A stretch of 64,000 nt of DNA, taken from Suillus spraguei (Eukaryota; Basidiomycota; Agaricomycetes; Boletales; Suillaceae). The notes beneath the pieces were generated by a model. The model made no database searches. It worked only from the letters and a program-made list of their open reading frames with translations, and had not been told where the DNA came from. Below, one piece after another: positions 1 through 12,900 of the stretch. The DNA is taken from NCBI GenBank assembly GCA_016800925.1, contig JABCPU010000004.1, positions 248,001-312,000 of the forward strand, written 5' to 3'. The position numbers were made by a program, and so were the translations under genes. How positions within the stretch are numbered: the stretch's first letter is position 1; the number at the start of each line of letters is the position of its first letter.

Positions 1-500
1 TTCTCGTCTCCGTCTACCGCTGACATCGGACTTCGATGTACGGGGGGCGAGAACCTTTGGTTCATATCTTGAGAACAAAGCGCGATTTCGGGAATGGATT
101 TTATAATTTATGCGACGCAGTGCGTGTAAGCTGGAATCCCTATTCGCTGATGATTAAATTCTAAAACAATGCTGCAAGTGGTACTAGTGACAGCAAAAGT
201 TACATGCAGCCGCGTCGAGTCTTATATTCGAGATGTCGGTTTTACATGGACAAAGATACTGGTTTGTTCATTTCGATTTTCAAGTATCCCCGTATACGCT
301 TAGACTCGTGAGCAATCTAGTTGCTATCAGATCTCAAGTACTTGCTAACTTTGACTATTGATGACTATACCTATATGGATACTACTTAACGACACACGAA
401 CTTTACGGTACTAGTATATAAGTACTGTCTGCATATATAGGGTCCCGGTCAAGAAGACAATAAATGAGTTTAGTGGGCGTGCACTTTGACTGAAGGTTGC
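1..500. other. Intergenic, no gene seen
   Basis: No reading frame here resembles a known protein and I see no RNA gene. It precedes the Gid8 gene and probably contains its promoter. Confidence 0.4.
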
Positions 501-623
501 CAAATCAGAAAATGAGGTTGGCACGTTGCCAAACCTGCCCTGAAGTGGCGCAGAGCTTAAATTCCTTTCACCTTCACGCCCGTCACATCTATGGTGTGTA
601 TTTTCAAGCTTCATTCGTGCAGC

Positions 624-1773
624 ATGTCTCTTATGGTTGTTGGCCAAACTCCAAACTTCAGCCTCCGAGGACCACAATTCGTAAAGAAGAGTGGGAGCGA
701 CGTCTACGCGAGGTTCAGGTCACGAAAGAGTGAGTGTTTGTTTTTGATTTTTGCGCCTAAAAGATGAAAAATCATCAATGGGAATCTCTCTGAAACTTGA
801 GATGAGAAAAGATATTGCATATATTATCTGATATATCCTCGTTATACGATGTATTTTAAGCATTTGCTGATACTCTTGCTTGTTAGTGACTTGAACCGAC
901 TTATTATGGACTACCTCGTTATCGAGGGATACAAGTCTGCCGCAGAGGAGTTCAGCGATGAAGCCAATGTTCCACCACCTGTAGACTTCGAGAGTATCGA
1001 AAGTCGCATGGTAATTCGAGAAGCCCTGCAACGGGGCGATATCGAGGAGGCTATTTCCCGCATGAACGACCTGAATCCTGAGGTGGGTCACGTTCTCTTT
1101 TCGTGGCTTTATATCAAGGACATAAGATTAAAACGTTTCATGCACCACTCTCAGACTTCTTCGGAAGTCGGTGATGAAACCTGTAAACCAAAACTTCAGT
1201 CTTCAATATGATCTGTCCTTGATCTATTTCACACGTGTAATGGACAAATTCTTACCCTTGCATCCGCAGATCCTGGATACCAACCCTGCACTGTATTTTC
1301 ACCTTCAGCAGCAGAAGCTAATTGAGCACATTCGGCATGGGCGTATCACCGAGGCATTGAAATTTGCACAGGACGAACTCGCGCCGAGAGGTGAAGAAAG
1401 TCCGGAGTTTCTTGCAGAGCTGGAACGTACGATGGCACTTCTGGCGTTCGACTCTTCATCTTCAGCCCCTCCAGCTATATCGGAACTTCTCTCGCCCGCA
1501 CAGCGGATGAAAACTGCGGGTGAAGTTAATGCCGCAATACTTGAAAGTCTTAGCCAGGGAAAGGAGGTAAAACTGGTGCAGCTTTTGAAGCTTTTGTGTT
1601 GGAGTGAGGGGATGTTGGCGGAACGTGCAGATTTTCCCAAGGTCTGTGCCTCGGCATTTGTATTTGATTGATTGGGCTCAACTTAAAGCCATTAGATTGA
1701 TCTTCAAGAGGGATTGATGACGACGGGGAGAAAAGAAGCAACAGCCACAGATGATTCGATTATGCGAGAATGA
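624..1773 (+). CDS. GID8: Gid8 (GID/CTLH E3 ligase scaffold, LisH-CTLH-CRA)
   Basis: Gid8 is a scaffold subunit of the GID/CTLH ubiquitin ligase, which degrades gluconeogenic enzymes in yeast. The exons I read are: one ending at 729, then 887-1082, 1270-1641 and 1696-1773, joined by GT-AG introns. The LisH motif reads DDLNRLIMDYLVIEGYKSAA. The CTLH and CRA regions follow, with DTNPALYFHLQQQKLIEHIR and ERTMALLAFDSSSSAP, close to animal Gid8/TWA1. The C-terminus ends near FPKIDLQEGLM, like human FPKMTDLSKG. The N-terminus is odd. From ATG 624 the frame gives QTPNFSLRGPQFVKK, as I recall for fungal homologues. The continuation KEEWERRLREVQVTKD lies in a different frame, so one base seems to be missing near 680-690. 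The start is therefore uncertain. Family assignment is firm. Confidence 0.85.
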
Positions 1774-2290
1774 GGGACAGTATGTATGGTATGGAGTGTA
1801 AGGCGTAACATGGAGCATATGATGTCCCAAGGATATGAGATTAGTTTACAACTTCGTGGAACAGCCGTTGTTTAATGATCTAACTGGCTTTAGCCAACCC
1901 TGGTTGCGACCTGATGGTAAAACTAAGAACAACGGCAAGAACAAGGAAGTATTATAAGGTACCATAACTAAGCATGGCGGCCATGAGGTCGATATATATA
2001 TATATGTGATGGAATTGATTTTTTTTTCTCTCTCGAACTTCCCCCCTTGCGGCTTACTTAAGTAAGCTTTACTTGCCGTATGCCACACTTTGCAGCGCCG
2101 ACGGACGAGTTTGACCGGACCACCTTACGACGACTCTCTTCCTTGCTCATACTCGTCGTCTGAGTATCAATACTCTTTATAAGTATTTTTTTAGCTATAT
2201 AAACACAAGGTGCAACTTTGTTTTCTACCGTGATCATCGTCGTAGCAATGGCTTACAAGCAGATCAGGAAACCGTTGGAGAGAGCTGTTA
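1774..2290. promoter_or_regulatory. Gid8-MAPKKK intergenic region with upstream ORF
   Basis: This 517-bp gap should contain the Gid8 3' end and the promoter and leader of the MAPKKK. An upstream ATG at 2248 opens a short frame ending at the TAG at 2320-2322. It is out of frame with the main ATG at 2291 and overlaps it, so it could dampen translation if transcription starts upstream of 2248. The transcription start is not visible. Confidence 0.35.
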
Positions 2291-5200
2291 ATGCCCTCTT
2301 ACTCTATGTCAGAGGATACTAGGTCCTCAAGCGCACCCAGACCTCGTCGTGTCCTCGTTTTATCAAATCCAGATCCAGGCGACTCTAGCAGTAGTGAGGA
2401 TGAACGTCCTCGTCACTATCCCCGTCCTCCAGTGATTCCAACTCAACTTCCTCGTCCTCCAAGACCCCCTCCTGCTCCCACATTGAGAACCGATCTACCA
2501 CACCACTCTAATCCCAATCTATCCTCTCCTTCGAGTCAGAGCTCAAATGCAGTTGAATCGACTCCTCCGCCGAGCACTCCTGGTCAAACAGCACACTCAG
2601 ATTTGAGTAACTCTGTCATTACCATTGATGATGGTATAGCGCTCGTTGAACGTGTTGAGACCGCTCAACCTCCTACTCGTCTCCAGAAGATCGCCGATGT
2701 CTTCAACTTACGCCATCGCAGACCTTCACATCGACATCTTGGTTCTGACGTTTCTCTCCATGTGAGCCAATTTCATTTATTCATTTTTTCTTTCATCATT
2801 ATCTCATGTTCGCACTTTCAGTCCTCATCTCCTTCTGCTTCATCGCCGACTGTACCACCTCTGCCTGCACGGGTTATTATGGTAACCTACGACTGTCATG
2901 CCTATACGGCTGTCGACATCACAAATGCAAACAGCGCAGCTTTCATCTGGGAACGCATTTTTGCTGAAGTGCGCCAATTCTTCTCATTCAATTTCAATCC
3001 TGACCAAGTACCACTGCAGCTTAAAGTACCGCATGAAGATCAATGTGGACAACTCTCCATCTATCGTACCCAAATTGGCAAAGTTGCAATCGGTGAACCA
3101 CTATCAGACGATGATCTTATTCGGCTGGTTCGTGAACGAGGTGACAGTGAGGGGAGTTTGAAGTTCTTGGTTTGTCCTTCTCAAGCAAGGGTTCAGGACC
3201 CTTCGCTTGTTAATTCGCCGGTCAAGTCTGTGCCGCCGCCCCCCGTGCCAGTATTCAGTCCCTTAATCCCAAGGCCACGAGCACACAAGTCCTCTCGCCA
3301 GGAGAGTGTATCTTCTGAAGACCTGACCCCGGACGCAGGCTATGAGCCATCTGTAATATCTGATGACATCGATGATTCAGACAACAGGAGTACGATGAGG
3401 CCACCACCTCACCCTAATTCATCCGCCACTATGTTATCGTCACCACCACAAAGTGCACGATATGAAGACCGCCAACCTTCCCCCGCATCCGCAAAAACAC
3501 CGCATTCGGCAGGCGTTGATCGCCATCGTTACGATTCGCCTCATGGACAGAGTCTTCCCTCTTCTCAATCTACTCCCACTCCCATTCATGAGAATTTCCT
3601 CAATAAACACCACGTGCGGAGAGACTCAGATGCAGAGACAGTCGAACAAACTGAACGTGCAGCAGAGCTAGCTGACGTGGAATGGACAAAACAACAGGAT
3701 AAAAGTATTCATCGGACGCGAGCTGTGAGACACCGACCCGAAAGATTGACAACTTCCGACGATTATGCAGCACTTGCTTCCCGTGACAGCGAGTCAGGAT
3801 CTGTGGTGAGGAAGCCTTCTCCGCCTTCGTCGGGAATGGCACGTTCGCCCTCGACCAAGAGGAGACCACCACGTACTGAGTATCCCCCTCGCCCACCTCA
3901 GACCAAGCCGAAGGGGGGAGGAGGAAAGCCTGTTCCATCACACTATATATCCGCCTATAAGCCAGCCGATTCTTCGACTCCTACAAGGTCACTCAATAAA
4001 GCGAAGAGCACAGAGGTTCTCAAGATCCCGAAGCCTCCTCTACCACCTATGCTTCGCCCTTCACCCAGTCGGCCCCATCTTCCTACTTCGTCCGGCTCGG
4101 GCACCAATTCCTATCCAAGACTAGATTTGGGACCCAGACCCAGACCACCTCAAAGCAGGCCCGATATTGTCAACGTAGACACCACTACATATACTCGTGC
4201 TCAGCAGCCATCAGCGAGCGGCACTCTTGCTTATCTGTCACCCACTCAGGAACCATACCCGCGCCCACACTCTGCCTCGCCCTCCCAGCAACGCTATCCT
4301 ACCAATGACGTACATCGCGACAGTGATGAATTTAGGCCCACTCACCAAACTCAGTCCAGCAGCGGTTCTTCAAGGTTTGGTGATGTTCCCCTGAGGGAGG
4401 ATAACTATGGGATTCACCTTCCGTCGTCCCTAAGGCCTGGTCCTTATGCTGTTTCTCCAGCTCGCACCAATCCTCCATCTGAAACTCCTCCCCGTAGCCC
4501 CGTTACATCTCGACCGAGTACGTCGAATAATGCATGCGGACTTACCTTTACTGCCACCGGGACGATGGTACCTTTGACTTTCAATAATGATTCTGGTGCC
4601 AGCAGCCAGGAGGGCACAGCTACAGAGTCCACTTTACGTCCGGATGAAAAGGACAAGCTGGTCTGGGATATCAGGAGCTTCACAACGTCAGATTCCTCGG
4701 ATGATGGAGTTGGCACTAATGAAACTTACGGGACCGCGTCTTCTGATTTGTGGTCGCGCAAACCCACATCAGAGAACAATGACACCTCTAGGACTCCCAT
4801 ATCTAGTACTAACAATAATCCTAGTTCTCCACGTCCCGCTCTTCACGTCACAACGCCAAGCTCTGGACCCGGTGGTATGACACGCGGTGTCCCGGCCAAT
4901 TTCCCAGCACCACCTACTTTCATGCCTCAGCTACGCCTTCCTCGGCCGCGTACGCCGAAGACTAGGCACAAAAGCAGCACTTTTGAGGAGTCCACCTGGG
5001 CGCATCGTCCTCCTCCAGAGGATGTCTATGAGAGGCTTGAGGAGTTCTTCCCAGAGCATGATCTCGACAAACCCGTTATTGAAGCTAATTCTGGCGGAAC
5101 ATCGCCCACTGCCATAGAGTATACCTATGGGATTCCAAATATCGTTGATAGAGACAAGGCACTGGTGCGACCGAAGAAATCCATTCGTATCGTTGCGGAA

Positions 5201-6477
5201 GAGCACAAGAAGCGAATAGATCGCTTTTCTAGGGGCGATCCATTAGCCGACAACAGCATCTGGCGGAAGAGGAGCACAAAGTTATGGGGTAGTCGTATTG
5301 AAGAAGTCGATACCTCGTCGCAGACGAAGGTGAACTACAACAAGACGCTCCCTGACTCTCCGGCGGGTGGTCCTAGGCGTGAGTTTTCTACTTTTCTTTA
5401 CTGTACTGAGCTAAACTGTAATTTAGCGATATTCAAATGGGTGCGTGGCGAACTCATCGGTAAAGGAACGTATGGCCGCGTGTATCTTGCCCTTAATGCC
5501 ACCACGGGCGAGATGATTGCTGTGAAGCAAGTTGAGATCCCCGTAACCGCTAGTGACAGAAAAGACAATCGTCAGATGAGTTTCGTACAGGCACTCAAGA
5601 TGGAGAGCGAGACATTGAAGGATCTTGATCATCCTCACATCGTGCAGTACCTTGGATTCGAGGAGACGCCGACATTCTTGAGCATGTAAGCGCTGCGAAA
5701 GCCATCTTTTATCACGTACTCATTTGTGCTTTCAGTTTCCTAGAATACGTGCCTGGAGGTTCGGTCGGAAGCTGTCTACGAGACCATGGCAAATTCGACG
5801 AGGAAGTTACGAAATCGTTCACAGCACAAATTCTCGAGGGATTGGAATATCTCCATTCCAAAAATATCATACACCGAGTAAGCTTCATCTATGTTTGTTC
5901 GTTCGTACGTCATTGTTTTGCATAGGATCTGAAGGCAGACAACATTTTGGTGGAGAAAACGGGGATTTGCAAAATCTCTGACTTTGGAATTTCGAAACGC
6001 ACAGACGATCTCAATGGAATGGCTTCTACAGCAATGCAGGGCACAGTTTTCTGGATGGCACCGGAGGTCATACATCCCCAGAAAAAAGGCTATAACTCCA
6101 AAATCGATATTTGGAGCGTGGGCTGCGTCGTCCTTGAGATGTGGGCAGGGAAGCGGCCATGGAGTGATGATGAAGCTATAACAGTCATGTTTAAGGTTCG
6201 CTTCTTCGTGTATCATAGTGCGGTGTGCTTATGAGTTTACTTCAGGTATACCAGAATAAGCAACCCCCGCCCATACCTTCCGACGTTGTGCTGTCTGATC
6301 TTGCAAAAGACTTCAAGGATAGATGTTTCGCAATGCGAGTGCTGTCATTTACCATCTTGCATGCTGTGCTCATAGACGATGTTTAGTGATCCGGAGGACC
6401 GCTCGAGCGCTGCGGACCTTCAGCTACACCCATACCTGGAACTTCCAGATGGCTGGGTATTCAACGATTTTAAGTAG
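2291..6477 (+). CDS. BCK1: BCK1/Mkh1-type MAP kinase kinase kinase (full-length copy)
   Basis: This is probably the MAPKKK of the cell-wall integrity cascade, which phosphorylates a Mkk1/2-type MAPKK. The long N-terminus is proline- and serine-rich and contains a possible Ras-association-like fold around 2880-3170. The kinase domain starts near 5440. It has the glycine loop [13 protein letters not shown], the VAIK-type lysine in IAVKQVE, HRDLKADNI, DFG in [10 protein letters not shown], and [23 protein letters not shown] favours Bck1 over Ste11. Introns: 2762-2821, 5379-5426, 5686-5735, 5878-5925, 6196-6245 and about 6344-6386. The first two are multiples of three without in-frame stops, so retention would lengthen the protein rather than truncate it. 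The last junction was chosen because the paralogue at 23 kb conserves it in frame. The end is GWVFNDFK. Confidence 0.9.
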
Positions 6478-9400
6478 GACCTCATTCGGACATCATTCTC
6501 CGACATTGTCATATCATCCATTTCTTATCGCATTTGCTCTCATTTGTCCCAATCGCACATCTTTCTTTGTTGTTTCGCATGCTGTTTCATAATGACCATT
6601 ATAATTTTTTGTACTTGTGGAGTGTGCTCATACATAATTGCTTCACGTAACCAAGTTGAACTTGTGTGACTGGAGTTTGGTGCCCTCATAAATGACAGTT
6701 CCTTTATGAAATCCGCTCAGTGGAGGCGTAAGGGAACATAGTCCGTGTCGAGGCTCGTGTTTCGAACAGGGCCTACCCCCCTTCCAGATATCACTTTAGA
6801 AACTGTATGTTCTTGACATGCGGATTGGCAAACGACTCTGGGGTGTCGCCCTTTAAGCGACAAGTTAAGCTTGAGGAGGAAACGTGGGTGGCAAGACTTA
6901 CAAAGCCCTGCATCATTATAGGAACTCAGCCTGAGTCTATGATAGAGTGGCGGTGAAAATATATAAACTCGATGTGAGCTTTCAACTTGATCTGATGTTT
7001 CCTATGATAGGCTGAATTTCGGAATTGTGGGCCCGGGAATGTTGCATTTCTCGAGGGCTGGGGAAACGTGGATGCGAAGCTTCTCGAGCAGATCTTGGAT
7101 CTTACCTGAAGTCTTCAAGCGATACTTACCGTACTTCGTAGTACTGGTAAATATTGTCCACGGCAGAATGTGACTGCAATACTATCCTAGTCTCCCAAAG
7201 CAAGTTGCCTTGCAAGTAAGTCGGGATTTGTGTACGAGTCGGAAACGATATCGATTAGCGAGTTCCGAATGCTTCCCACCTTGAATGTTCTCTGCGGCAC
7301 TCATCACTCGCTGCATTCTGACTCGGAGGCCAACTACCATTTCTCAAACCCTCGGGACACACGTCTCCTTCGTTCAACTCATTTTTTGATTTCTCTTGCG
7401 CTGAGACAAGCGGATCTTGGCACTGCGGCACCATGAAAGCCCATTCGGTCCGCCCAAATATCTGAACATGGAAATTAATTGTCAGGTGGTTGTACGGAGT
7501 GCAGATGGCTTAGACATTGATTTTATGGTCGAGTTTTGACCTTGGGGTTTCGGTGTGACATGCATAAATGTCTTGATTTCTCCAGACTGCCCACACCCCC
7601 AGGTGTTCGTTCAATCAATACTGTTATCTCTTTTCCACACTCCCTCTCATTTTTCTTCTTCACAGCATCGTAATGCGACACCCGGCTCCCCTCTTCCTTT
7701 GCTCTTTCCCAGTTTGGCGTTATATGACTCCGTCCGCGCTATCGACCCAACACATTCCTCCCAGTGGAAAGCTCATGCCTTCTCGAATTTCTACCGTACT
7801 GCATTCACGCTTCACATTGTGCCAAAGGATACGCTTCTGCGGGTGTTTCGGGTGCAGTACTCTCTCCGGGGATACGAAGAGACTGTCCCAGGATACTGGA
7901 TATGAGTATCGTGTTCATGATTTCCAAAAAGAAAGACGAATTCAAGTGGTGCGCAATCGGATCGTGGCACGTATTAGGGCTGCTCGTCGTCGTGCGGTGT
8001 GCGGATGCTGAGTCCAGAGAGCATGTACAAGGAAAAGACGATGGTATGGCTGTAGAATCGGTGCCGTCGAAAATTGTTTGAAAGCCAAAGTAAAAATTTG
8101 ATCATTCGGTGAACAAGTCGAACCTCGCTGGCAGCTTGTTGCTTTTGGCCACACCGTCTAATCTTGGGCTTGCATCGAATCCTCCAAGGTACGCCATCAA
8201 AAGAAATACTTCATCTCTTCTAACGAGAGCCAAGACCGGACATGTGTCATGTATTTTGAGCTACCGGATGCTCCTCCCCAATGCGCTGTGGGGACTGGAC
8301 AAGAAACAAACAAACAACTTACCCTTGGTAACCGAATGGCCTCAAGCAGATTGCAGCTGACGAGGACGAGCTCCCCACGCTATTCGACCTCAGTGAGTCC
8401 GAGAAATGCACTGAAGCAGTATGTCTGCCACTGCGTGCCTACGTGTTGGAGCAAGGCGGGGTTGAACGTTGAACATTGATGGAGATCGTGCTACGACAAA
8501 GCCCGACAGATCCTCCGTGGATGACTAATCCATGGTGTTATGTGGCTGCTACTCCGCCCCTACTATACCATCAACAAGGGGAAGCAGTCTATCAATATGC
8601 AGAGTCAGCCTCTTAAAATAATGCTCGCCGTCTACAGAGTTCCTCTCAGAGGATCGACAATACAATCACTATTCCATATGCAGATTATCTCGTTGTCGCC
8701 TGATGCCACAATGTTGCAGTGGCCATACGACAGAGCATACACTTCGTTGCTTCGTCTTGATTTGGCGCCCCTAAATTCCGGGGTTTCTGCTTTTTGGATG
8801 AACGTTATTCCATCGTTTAATCCACGAGAAACACATTCACTCGGAGACCATGAGAGTGATCACACCGTCCTGCCATGGCCGATCTCAACCTTTCGATCAT
8901 CTTTCGATCCGTGTTTCATTGTTGAATGCTTCCCCTCCAGCTTGCAATCGTCTTGCCGTCCAACATCAATATCAATATCCTCTCACCTGTACTTTCTATG
9001 GTTCACCAACAACAGGTCTTGTGTACCAGGTTCAATTCCGCACCTTGTCGCCATTCACCATGTGTACGCTACCATACAGGAAGACGAAACACCATATAGA
9101 GTTCTTATTTCCCTCAAATCCATACTCATATTGAATCTCTTAGTTTGCACGAGCTATGATACTTCCCCGAGGGTCGGCTTTGCAGATGTTTTAGGAAGCA
9201 CAGCTTGTTACTGCAAGGCGTCTGGTGTGTTGTGCAGTTCACCAGTATTCACCAGTTAATCTGCACCCTGCAAAGTAGGCGAGTTCCACATGGATCGCAT
9301 GCAAAGTGGTGCGAATCATTGATTGGAGGCTGTGCTAGCCATGGTTCATGCATCCTATTACGATCTTCGCAAACCACGATGGGCCGGTAGTGATCTCCTT

Positions 9401-9907
9401 CATAGTATAACCCGATACCTCGTAGCGCACGATGCGCATGCGTACGATCACGAGATCTCAAGTAATTAGGAACATCCCGAATACGACCGTACAGGCAAGC
9501 CCGAGGAAGTCGCCCTTCCTCTCACCAGTTTTTCTCTCGTTCTCACTGCTTCCGAGAAGGGCAGGGGTTCCTGTACTAGTTCGACCCGAGCTCGCGCTCG
9601 TTCAGAAGGAGAATGAAAACGGGGCTTCCGGTCCCACGCGTTCAGAGGTGCAATCGTAATGGTTTGACTAGTAAGAAGTACGGCACCTCGATGGATGTTG
9701 GGACGTGATAATTGTTATCAATGGCATCTATTCACCCACTGCCGAGCCTAACTCACAAGTCTCTGCTGTGATGTAGTTGAACCGATCTCGTAGCCACAGA
9801 CGTGGAATAATGTTACTCTGATATTATGTGAAGTCTAATTTAAAACACTACAACGTGATAAGATACCCATGTGAGGATGATCGTGTCGGTATATCAGCTG
9901 CTAGGCT
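6478..9907. other. Gene-poor interval
   Basis: I see no recognisable gene in this 3.4 kb. The longest frame, 8540-9259 (+, 239 codons), has no family resemblance and a composition rich in Ser, Leu, His and Ile, which looks like non-coding translation. At 6671-6692 a 22-nt block almost repeats the sequence at 20799-20820, just upstream of the IQ-motif gene. At 6541-6556 a 16-nt block resembles 20700-20715. No terminal repeats, transposase or reverse transcriptase are visible. Confidence 0.4.
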
Positions 9908-12900
9908 TCAGTGTAGGCTACCTGATTTCAACACTTCTTGCATCGCCTCCCAATCACTCAGCTCCATGGAAACGTGTTTCGCTGGACGCCCGCGCTTTTT
10001 TCCTTCATTACTATTCTGTGTGCCACGGATCCCGGAATCGATCACCTGCCCTGATGTCTGCTGCGCAAGATGCTTAATTTCAGGGAACTCAGAGGTAGCT
10101 TGGGCTCGCAGCCAAGCCGCGCTCTCAGCGCGATGAATAAGGCAGTTAGGAGGCTCATAACACGGGTCGGACGCATTGGAAGACGAAGAGTCCGCGATCA
10201 TGGGACGTCCATCTTTCCACAATGAACCATTGTTTGTCTTATCCAAAATGCCGGCAATACCCAGACTTTCTCCAGGGGAAATAGCGTCAGGATGAGAAGG
10301 TGTGACACATGGCATATCAACCTCCTTTCTGAGTACTTTGTCGATATCAACGGCCGAGAAGAACGCAACCCCCTGAGGTAGGTCATCCATTCCTAATTTA
10401 AAAGCAAAAAGGCTCCGTGTCCATAGGTTGGCGATCTGCAGCGCGAGTGCAGCTCGATAGCGGTCTTCTTCCGCAACTAAGTAGCGTAACTCGTCGTGCA
10501 CCGAGATCAGATAACGTGCCTTGATAGCATATTGTCTGATCAGATGGTCCATTGCGACAATGAGAAGGTGCAAGTAGTCAACGCCAGAGGACTGCACGAC
10601 CCAGTTTATGCGTGATGTCATATAATCTGAACCAAACTTTTCCGGAAGAAGCTCCTTTGACAGGGCAGCTGTGATTCCGCACCCGAGAGCTGGAGTTCGT
10701 GGTTGATCAGAAAGCGCAATCTCTTCCAGCTTGTTAAACACGAAACTCTCCGTTCCACCAAACCAGAATTTCCTCCCAAATAAATCCGTGCGATGCGTGT
10801 TCTTGCCTTTGGTTGACGCGTACAAATTTTCTGCGAGGCGTTGAGCTTGATCGGGTAGCATACCAGCATTCGACTGTAGAAGGAGGAGGACTGCATGACG
10901 CATCCCAGCACCATAGATTCGGGAATAGTTGAACACCTTTGCTTGGTCACGAGAGATGCCCAGGATGCTCGCTGTCTTTGAATGGAGATCTGTTCCAGCG
11001 GCTTTGGTGCCTTCAAGGGTCATCCATCCAAGAGCCGTAGCACCGTGTAATCCAAATTGTGCATCGCCCATACAACTCGAAATCCACAGCTCTTCTGAGT
11101 CTACATCTGCGCCAACGATGGCGTACCCCTTGGGTGCACGTACCATGGCTTTGAGCTCTGAACCAACGCGGTTTTTCTTCGCGTTGCTAGCCGTGAGCCA
11201 CGTCCTCTCGATAGCGCGGCGCGTCACGGTGCCCATTGTAATCACCTGAGGAAGGATGATACCCCATTTCCGGGGTTCGTCCGAAGATTCAGGTGGTCTG
11301 AACTGTAGATCTAACCCTTCCTGCTGCCATACCACCATCTGATTTAAGATGCGATCACGTGCACTGATCCAATAGCTGCACTGCGCGTTCATATCCAATG
11401 CATCCTTCGCCTCGTCGCCAGGGCTCGTGAGTGTCCCATCCTGTGCATATTTCATGAACGTTTTCCCAAGCGGACTGCCCACGTTCGCCTTCTCTCCATC
11501 TTTATGTGGTAACTTGTAGAAGATAAAACCACCCTTCAAGCGCATGTCTTGTAGGGTGTCATCTGCAGGATCATAGAAATCAAGCTGAGAAAATCGGGTA
11601 GGAAAATCGGCGTCTCCCGGAACGCGAAAGGTCCACCCGTGTTCTCGGGAGTAGAAAAGCGGCCAGCCTTGCCAGGACAAACGAAGGAGGATGGGGGCTA
11701 TGCGATTTCGTACTGTGACATCCACTGTGCCGGGAGGTATGTCCTTCTTTGGCTTTGCGAGGTCCCAGTACCACTTCGGCCAAAACACCTTTGGTTTGGG
11801 CTCCTTAGGAATGGACCTCTTCTTGCGCCGGGGGGAACAATCGGGAACAGTAGATGAACACGCTGCTGTGGAGTCAAGCTGCAAAAGAAAGAAGTCAACA
11901 GGAGTTTGGCACATTGACATAGAGACACACCTGTTCAGCGGGCACGACACCCCTAGATTTTCCTGCTACTTTGGGTGTCCAATCGAGTTGGGAGAGCCAA
12001 GGGTCATCCTTCCAAGACTCGTCTCCCATCCTATCCTTAGCTTGCTCCGCGAGTTCGACAAGGCGTCTTTTCACTTTCCCATCTAACTCCTTGTAGACCC
12101 TATCTGCATCCGCAAGATACGACTCCCAGGACTCGTTCACCGTCAAAAAACTGGAACCCATCGTAAGAATTCCAGAGAATGAGACGGGACTGGGGCAACG
12201 ATCAAGGAAAGCTGGCAGGACCTTGGAAAAGACAGCGTGAGTCACGAAGACATCTTGCGCGCAATAGTTGAGGTAGTCGTGAATGTTATCTCTTATTTCT
12301 TCTGGGGTCAGCTTCATGAAGTCGTTCCTTACGTCCTTGTCTATATCAATATTACAGTGCAGCTTGGCGACATCGGCAAGTGAATTGGCAGATGTCAGGT
12401 CTTCCCAGCGCTTACTTGAGAGACCAGCTTCTACGGCATCGGTATCGGCAGCTTCGAGCTGCGGAAGACTCTCCTCGAGATCAGCATGAAGACGGCGTAG
12501 TTCTTCTCGCTTGATTTCATCATCCTCCTGGTCGTGTTTAAACTCCGCATCACGCATGAGTTCCACGACGGCCTCGACCGCTTCGGCACGATGCACTTTC
12601 CGAATCTCCTTGGATTTGCGGTGCTTCATCCAAGCAGGTCTTTGGTGGGAAGATATTCCCTTCACTGCAACATGGAGAGCCATCGTATCAAGAAAGCGGG
12701 ACTGCGTTCCATATAAGCTGTACTCCTCCAGAATTCGCGCCCGGTCGTAGCACACGTTGTGACCAATGACTACGCGCGGGGAAAGAGTATCGCCAAAGGG
12801 AATAAGGTGTTGTTGCTCAACCGATTCCCCAAGCAACCAGGGCGATATCCAACTATACCAGGCATTCTTTGAGGCAGCACATGCCATGATGGCGTAAGGA

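Noticed and set aside
8540..9259. 239-codon open frame in the gene-poor interval
   Set aside because: No family resemblance, biased non-coding-like composition, and no splice context. Length alone is not enough in 64 kb of six frames.
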